Assembly (NCBI GenBank): GCA_001661515.1
Contig: LUVW01000006.1
Span: 100,608 to 164,607 of the forward strand
Length of the DNA stretch: 64,000 nt
Origin: Capniomyces stellatus
Taxonomy: Eukaryota; Kickxellomycota; Harpellomycetes; Harpellales; Legeriomycetaceae
Direction of reading: 5' to 3'
Shown here: in pieces, positions 60,892-64,000 of the stretch
Layout of the letters: each line of letters opens with the position of its first letter
Position numbering within the stretch: the stretch's first letter is position 1
The notes under the pieces: model-generated
Databases searched by the model: none
The model's input: the letters and a program-made list of their open reading frames with translations, nothing else
What the model was told of the DNA's origin: nothing
Program-made: the position numbers and the translations under genes

Positions 60892-63339
60892 ATGTCTGAG
60901 GGAGTAACAATCTCGGATGGGTCGTCAGGAAAGCAGAGATTTTCACTAACAGACTACAAGAACAAGCGAGGAAATTCGTACGTGAGCCCAGAAACAGTGG
61001 GGGACAACAAGGAAATGAATGTGGAAACAAAGACGGAGCTTGAAAACCTCCAGTTTATACTGGGGTCGGTTGGGAATAAGGTGGGGGAAGAGACTATAGA
61101 CAATTACGAGTTTGAGAAGCCACAAACGCCAGGCTCGTTGAATTCGGTTAACATTGAGGGAGATTGGGGACAGGGAAGTGGGAATGGGAGTGGGAGTGGG
61201 GAAAAGGATTTTGGAATGAATGTAGGAGGCAGTAATGTTGAGGAATACAAGCCTGAAGATAACGACAACTGGCAAACACAAATGCATGTGGAGGATGTCT
61301 GGTCTGAGAAAAACAATGACTGGACAATAGACACAGGAAACAACAACAATAACAACAACGATGAAGGGAATAACAGTTATAATGGGGACGATAACGGAGG
61401 TGGAAATGGGGGGTACTGGAGAGATGACAATAGCAGAACAGAGAACAGAAACTTTGGTAGAAGCAACAATAACAACAACAGTAATAATAACCGGGATAGG
61501 GACATTAGCGGTTCATCAAACAGAAACAACAACAATAATAATAATAACGGACGTAATTCGAATATAAATAATAACCGACGTGGAAGAAACTATAGAGACG
61601 ATAGAAATTCAGAGAATGGAGGCAATAACCAAAGGTAAAACTAGATGATATAAAACAATGTAATATCGAGTAACATGATATAAAACAATGCAATATATAG
61701 TAATATATATTAAAACATTGTAAAATAATGTAATATAAAAATAAAATCAAGTAGAGCAAGTCGAAGAAATGAGCAAAGCAAAAGTCCAGTACGTAATAGA
61801 AATAGAGACAGAAACAATTCAGACACCCAAAGACGAAATTCAGGATCTTTTAGAATTAATCAAAACCAAAATCAAAATCAAAACCAAAACCAAAACCAAA
61901 ACCAAAACCAAAATCAAAACCAAAATAGTAATAGTAATGATAATAGTAACAGACATGACCGAAATAGTGGATCGGTTTCAGGAATGAGCTATTCGGGAGA
62001 CAGAAACCCAAGAAACGAAGCTGAGGGGAAGATAGTGACTATCAGGTGTGTTTTTCCTTACCAAGATGGCGGGATTATCATTGGATCGAAGGGAGTGCAC
62101 CTTGTCAAGCTCCGCCGAGCAGTTCCTGAAGTCGAATGGCACATTTCAAACAACTCGGTTGATCGGCAGGATCGGCTGCTGGTGGTTAAAGGACTATCAG
62201 AAGACGTGGCAGAGGTAATTTACGCGTCCAGTTACATATATATATACGCGTTTATATAAGGTCATCTACGCGTTGTATACTTTATACGCGTTTCTATAAG
62301 GCTAAATACGCGTTGTGTGCTTTTTCCAAATATTACACCTACTAACACAGCAATTTCTGGCATTGGGTAATAGGCATTTGGTGAGCTGTCAAAACACTTT
62401 CTATCGCAAAACGCGTACACCAACTTTCCAAGTCACCACAACCAGTCGTCAGAGCCTGACTTTGACGACAGCGAACCGTTTGTAGCAATTCGGCTGCTGA
62501 TTCCACACCGGACGTGTGGCGCAATCATTGGACAAAACAGCGAAACACAGGCGTTTATTCGCAACAAGTCAAGAGCGCGACACTTCAACGTGTATCACAA
62601 GTTCTTTTATGACTCGCGTGAACGAATAGTGGAGATCATTGGCACTCCCTCGTCAGTTCGGAAAGCCGTCCTGAACATATGTCGACGCGTTGAAGACTTT
62701 CTCACTCGCGACCAGAAGGACATTACCCTATACACTCCCAAACGCAACGGACTGCGTGAGTTTCTGCTGAATCAGGGTGCTGCTGAGCGCTCCATCTCAT
62801 TGGTCTACAACAAATCCTCCACCGAAAACATCCCCTCATCCTCCTCCTCCTCCAAACCCAACCAGAAAGACAGAGACCGCGATAGAGACCGAGATCGGGG
62901 CAGAGACAGAGACAGAGACAGAGACAGAGACAGAGACAGAGACAGAGACAGAGACAGAGACCGAGGCAGAAACAAGAATCGAAACACTGACTCTTCAAGA
63001 CTCAACAACACTTCTCGCCCCAGAAATAATTCTAGAAGCAGATCACCTTACAAACGCCCCAATAACAATAACAACAATAACAACGACAATAATAACAATA
63101 ACAATTCCCAGTTTATCGACAACAACTCCCATTATTCTAACTCCAATCGCTCAAGGTCACGTGACAACTCTTCCCCTGCCCCATTCGACAACAACCAACC
63201 AATCAACTCCAACAACGCCCCAATGTTTGACACCAACAACTCTGGATCCAACTACTCGGGATCGCCTCTTCAACAGCAGCCCATTCTAATATCCAACCCG
63301 ATATCCAACCCTGCAATGAACACTGATTCAAACTTTTAA
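60892..63339 (+). CDS. KH-domain RNA-binding protein with low-complexity arms
   Basis: Three exons: 60892-61634, 61755-62214 and 62374-63339 (phases 2 and 0), giving 722 residues. The N-terminal part has a GGSGNGSG-type acidic region with Trp motifs (DNDNWQTQMHVEDVW) and Asn/Arg-rich repeats. Exon 2 adds an Asn-Gln repeat. KH1 reads VTIRCVFPYQDGGIIIGSKG (GxxG = GSKG intact) and is split by intron 2. KH2 reads IRLLIPHRTCGAIIGQNS with GxxG degraded to GQNS. The C-terminus carries an Arg-Asp repeat and an Asn/Ser-rich tail. The domain layout resembles fungal poly(C)-binding-type proteins such as Rnc1, Pbp2 or Hek2, which regulate mRNA stability or localisation. Orthology is not certain. The ATG at 60892 is chosen over an upstream in-frame TTG. 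Confidence 0.85.
61860..61925 (+). repeat. Asn-Gln coding repeat in the KH gene
   Basis: Tandem AACCAA/AATCAA units encode about eleven Asn-Gln dipeptides, a prion-like low-complexity stretch. Confidence 0.9.
62222..62313. promoter_or_regulatory. Cluster of five ACGCGT motifs in intron 2 of the KH gene
   Basis: ACGCGT at 62222, 62246, 62268, 62286 and 62308, partly through a 40-bp tandem duplication. ACGCGT is the MluI cell-cycle box bound by MBF in yeasts. Whether it acts here is unknown. Confidence 0.45.
62877..62963 (+). repeat. Arg-Asp coding repeat in the KH gene
   Basis: AGAGAC hexamers encode alternating Arg-Asp, similar to RD/RS-type low-complexity tails of RNA-binding proteins. Confidence 0.9.
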
Positions 63340-64000
63340 TTACTCTCTTTTCCTTACTTTTATTTATTTATTATATTTTCTTTTATTTTATTTTATTTTA
63401 TTTTATTTTATTTTTTCTCACAATCAGTTTATCTATTACATTATATCATAGTGTATTGACTCGCTTTTTTTTAAAAAAAATTCTAGTTGATTTTTACTTT
63501 TTCAATCTGTTGCCAGATCTCATTGATTGATTTATTTATTTATATGGTTTATTTATGTGGTGTAGTGGCAACAGAATCAACATAACAAAACATACAATAT
63601 TAAACAATACCATAAAATACTATAAAACACTGTGCTATTTTGATATGTTAAATAACTGTTAGCCAACACCTTCTTCGGTCAATTAGATCGTCCGTACCCG
63701 ATGGGCATTGGTTCAGGGAGATTGGTGCTATTTTAAGCCTGAACAGGATCAAGTAACGGAGGTTTGTGAATAATTTGGAGTAATAAGACATAATAAGAAT
63801 TACCAAAAGATGGGATAAAAGATGGATATGAATATAAATTTCGGCAATATAAAGTGTGATTCGTATGAAATAAAATAAAATGGAATAGTACTATCTAGTT
63901 ATGAATGATTGAGGTGTTGTTGTTTATATAAAATAACAATGAATGCTTATTTGTTGATATCATTGCTGTTGTTATTACTTACAAACAGAATCTTATGACA
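63340..64000. other. 3' flank of the KH gene, carries repeat copy B; no gene seen
   Basis: T-rich 3' flank with TTTTA repeats (63380-63412), the inverted 191-bp repeat, then AT-rich sequence to the window end. Confidence 0.6.
63548..63738 (-). repeat. 191-bp dispersed repeat, copy B (inverted)
   Basis: Reverse complement of 30907-31097 with about six mismatches and no gaps. Like copy A, it lies within 400 bases after the stop codon of a plus-strand gene. Confidence 0.9.

Noticed and set aside
1..64000. CRISPR arrays, bacterial operons or prophage
   Set aside because: Nothing in the window has bacterial organisation; the tandem repeats lack spacers.

Overview
The window is eukaryotic nuclear DNA. 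It is AT-rich, has many homopolymer runs and microsatellites, and most housekeeping genes are broken by short GT-AG introns (about 45 to 375 bases) that splice in phase into recognisable eukaryotic proteins. The gene set (an UPF0658-type Golgi membrane protein, MAK5, COX19, SEC8, VTI1, TFB4, mL43, mS38, a class II DYRK kinase) points to a fungus. Secreted S1 (trypsin-fold) proteases with long TTTKP linkers, a GCLM homologue and a lineage-specific secreted module suggest an early-diverging zygomycete-type lineage, perhaps an animal- or insect-associated Kickxellomycotina/Harpellales fungus. That placement is inference. Four runs of N (19249-19251, 29685-29801, 44710-44767, 60580-60582) show this is a draft assembly.

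Layout. 2-5 kb: GCLM (+) convergent with a four-exon UPF0658-type membrane protein (-). 7-10 kb: an intronless secreted protein with a C-terminal beta-type module, then a three-exon GDSL esterase whose nucleophile is Cys. 10.5-12.1 kb: prefoldin subunit 4 (-) divergent from COX19 (+). 12.6-18 kb: a 1,642-residue DYRK-family kinase (-). 18-27.9 kb: gene-poor, with one small secreted orphan protein (-) and the mitochondrial ribosomal protein mS38 (+). 27.9-35.1 kb: two paralogous secreted S1-fold genes in tandem. The first has an intact triad; the second has lost its catalytic Ser and its activation motif. 35.8-44.4 kb: MAK5 (five exons) and SEC8 (ten exons, one GC-AG intron). 44.8-49.1 kb: an F-box-like/ankyrin protein and a TXNDC9/phosducin-like protein. 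49.6-53.5 kb: VTI1 (seven exons, -) and a secreted subtilisin (-). 55.5-63.3 kb: mL43, TFB4 (eight exons) and a KH-domain RNA-binding protein.

How it fits together. Most genes are unrelated housekeeping functions (ribosome biogenesis, mitochondrial translation and COX assembly, exocytosis and SNARE fusion, TFIIH, glutathione synthesis). The distinctive part is a set of intronless secreted genes: a stand-alone module protein, an active S1 protease, an S1 pseudoprotease, a subtilisin and a small orphan. The first three share one module, present five times in the window (inferred from motif alignment by eye). This module family, with its paired active and inactive proteases, is my best candidate for an undescribed secreted system. 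Other notable points are a 191-bp inverted dispersed repeat at 31 and 63.6 kb, a G-to-C and purine-to-pyrimidine gradient along several transcription units, and a cluster of five ACGCGT motifs in an intron.
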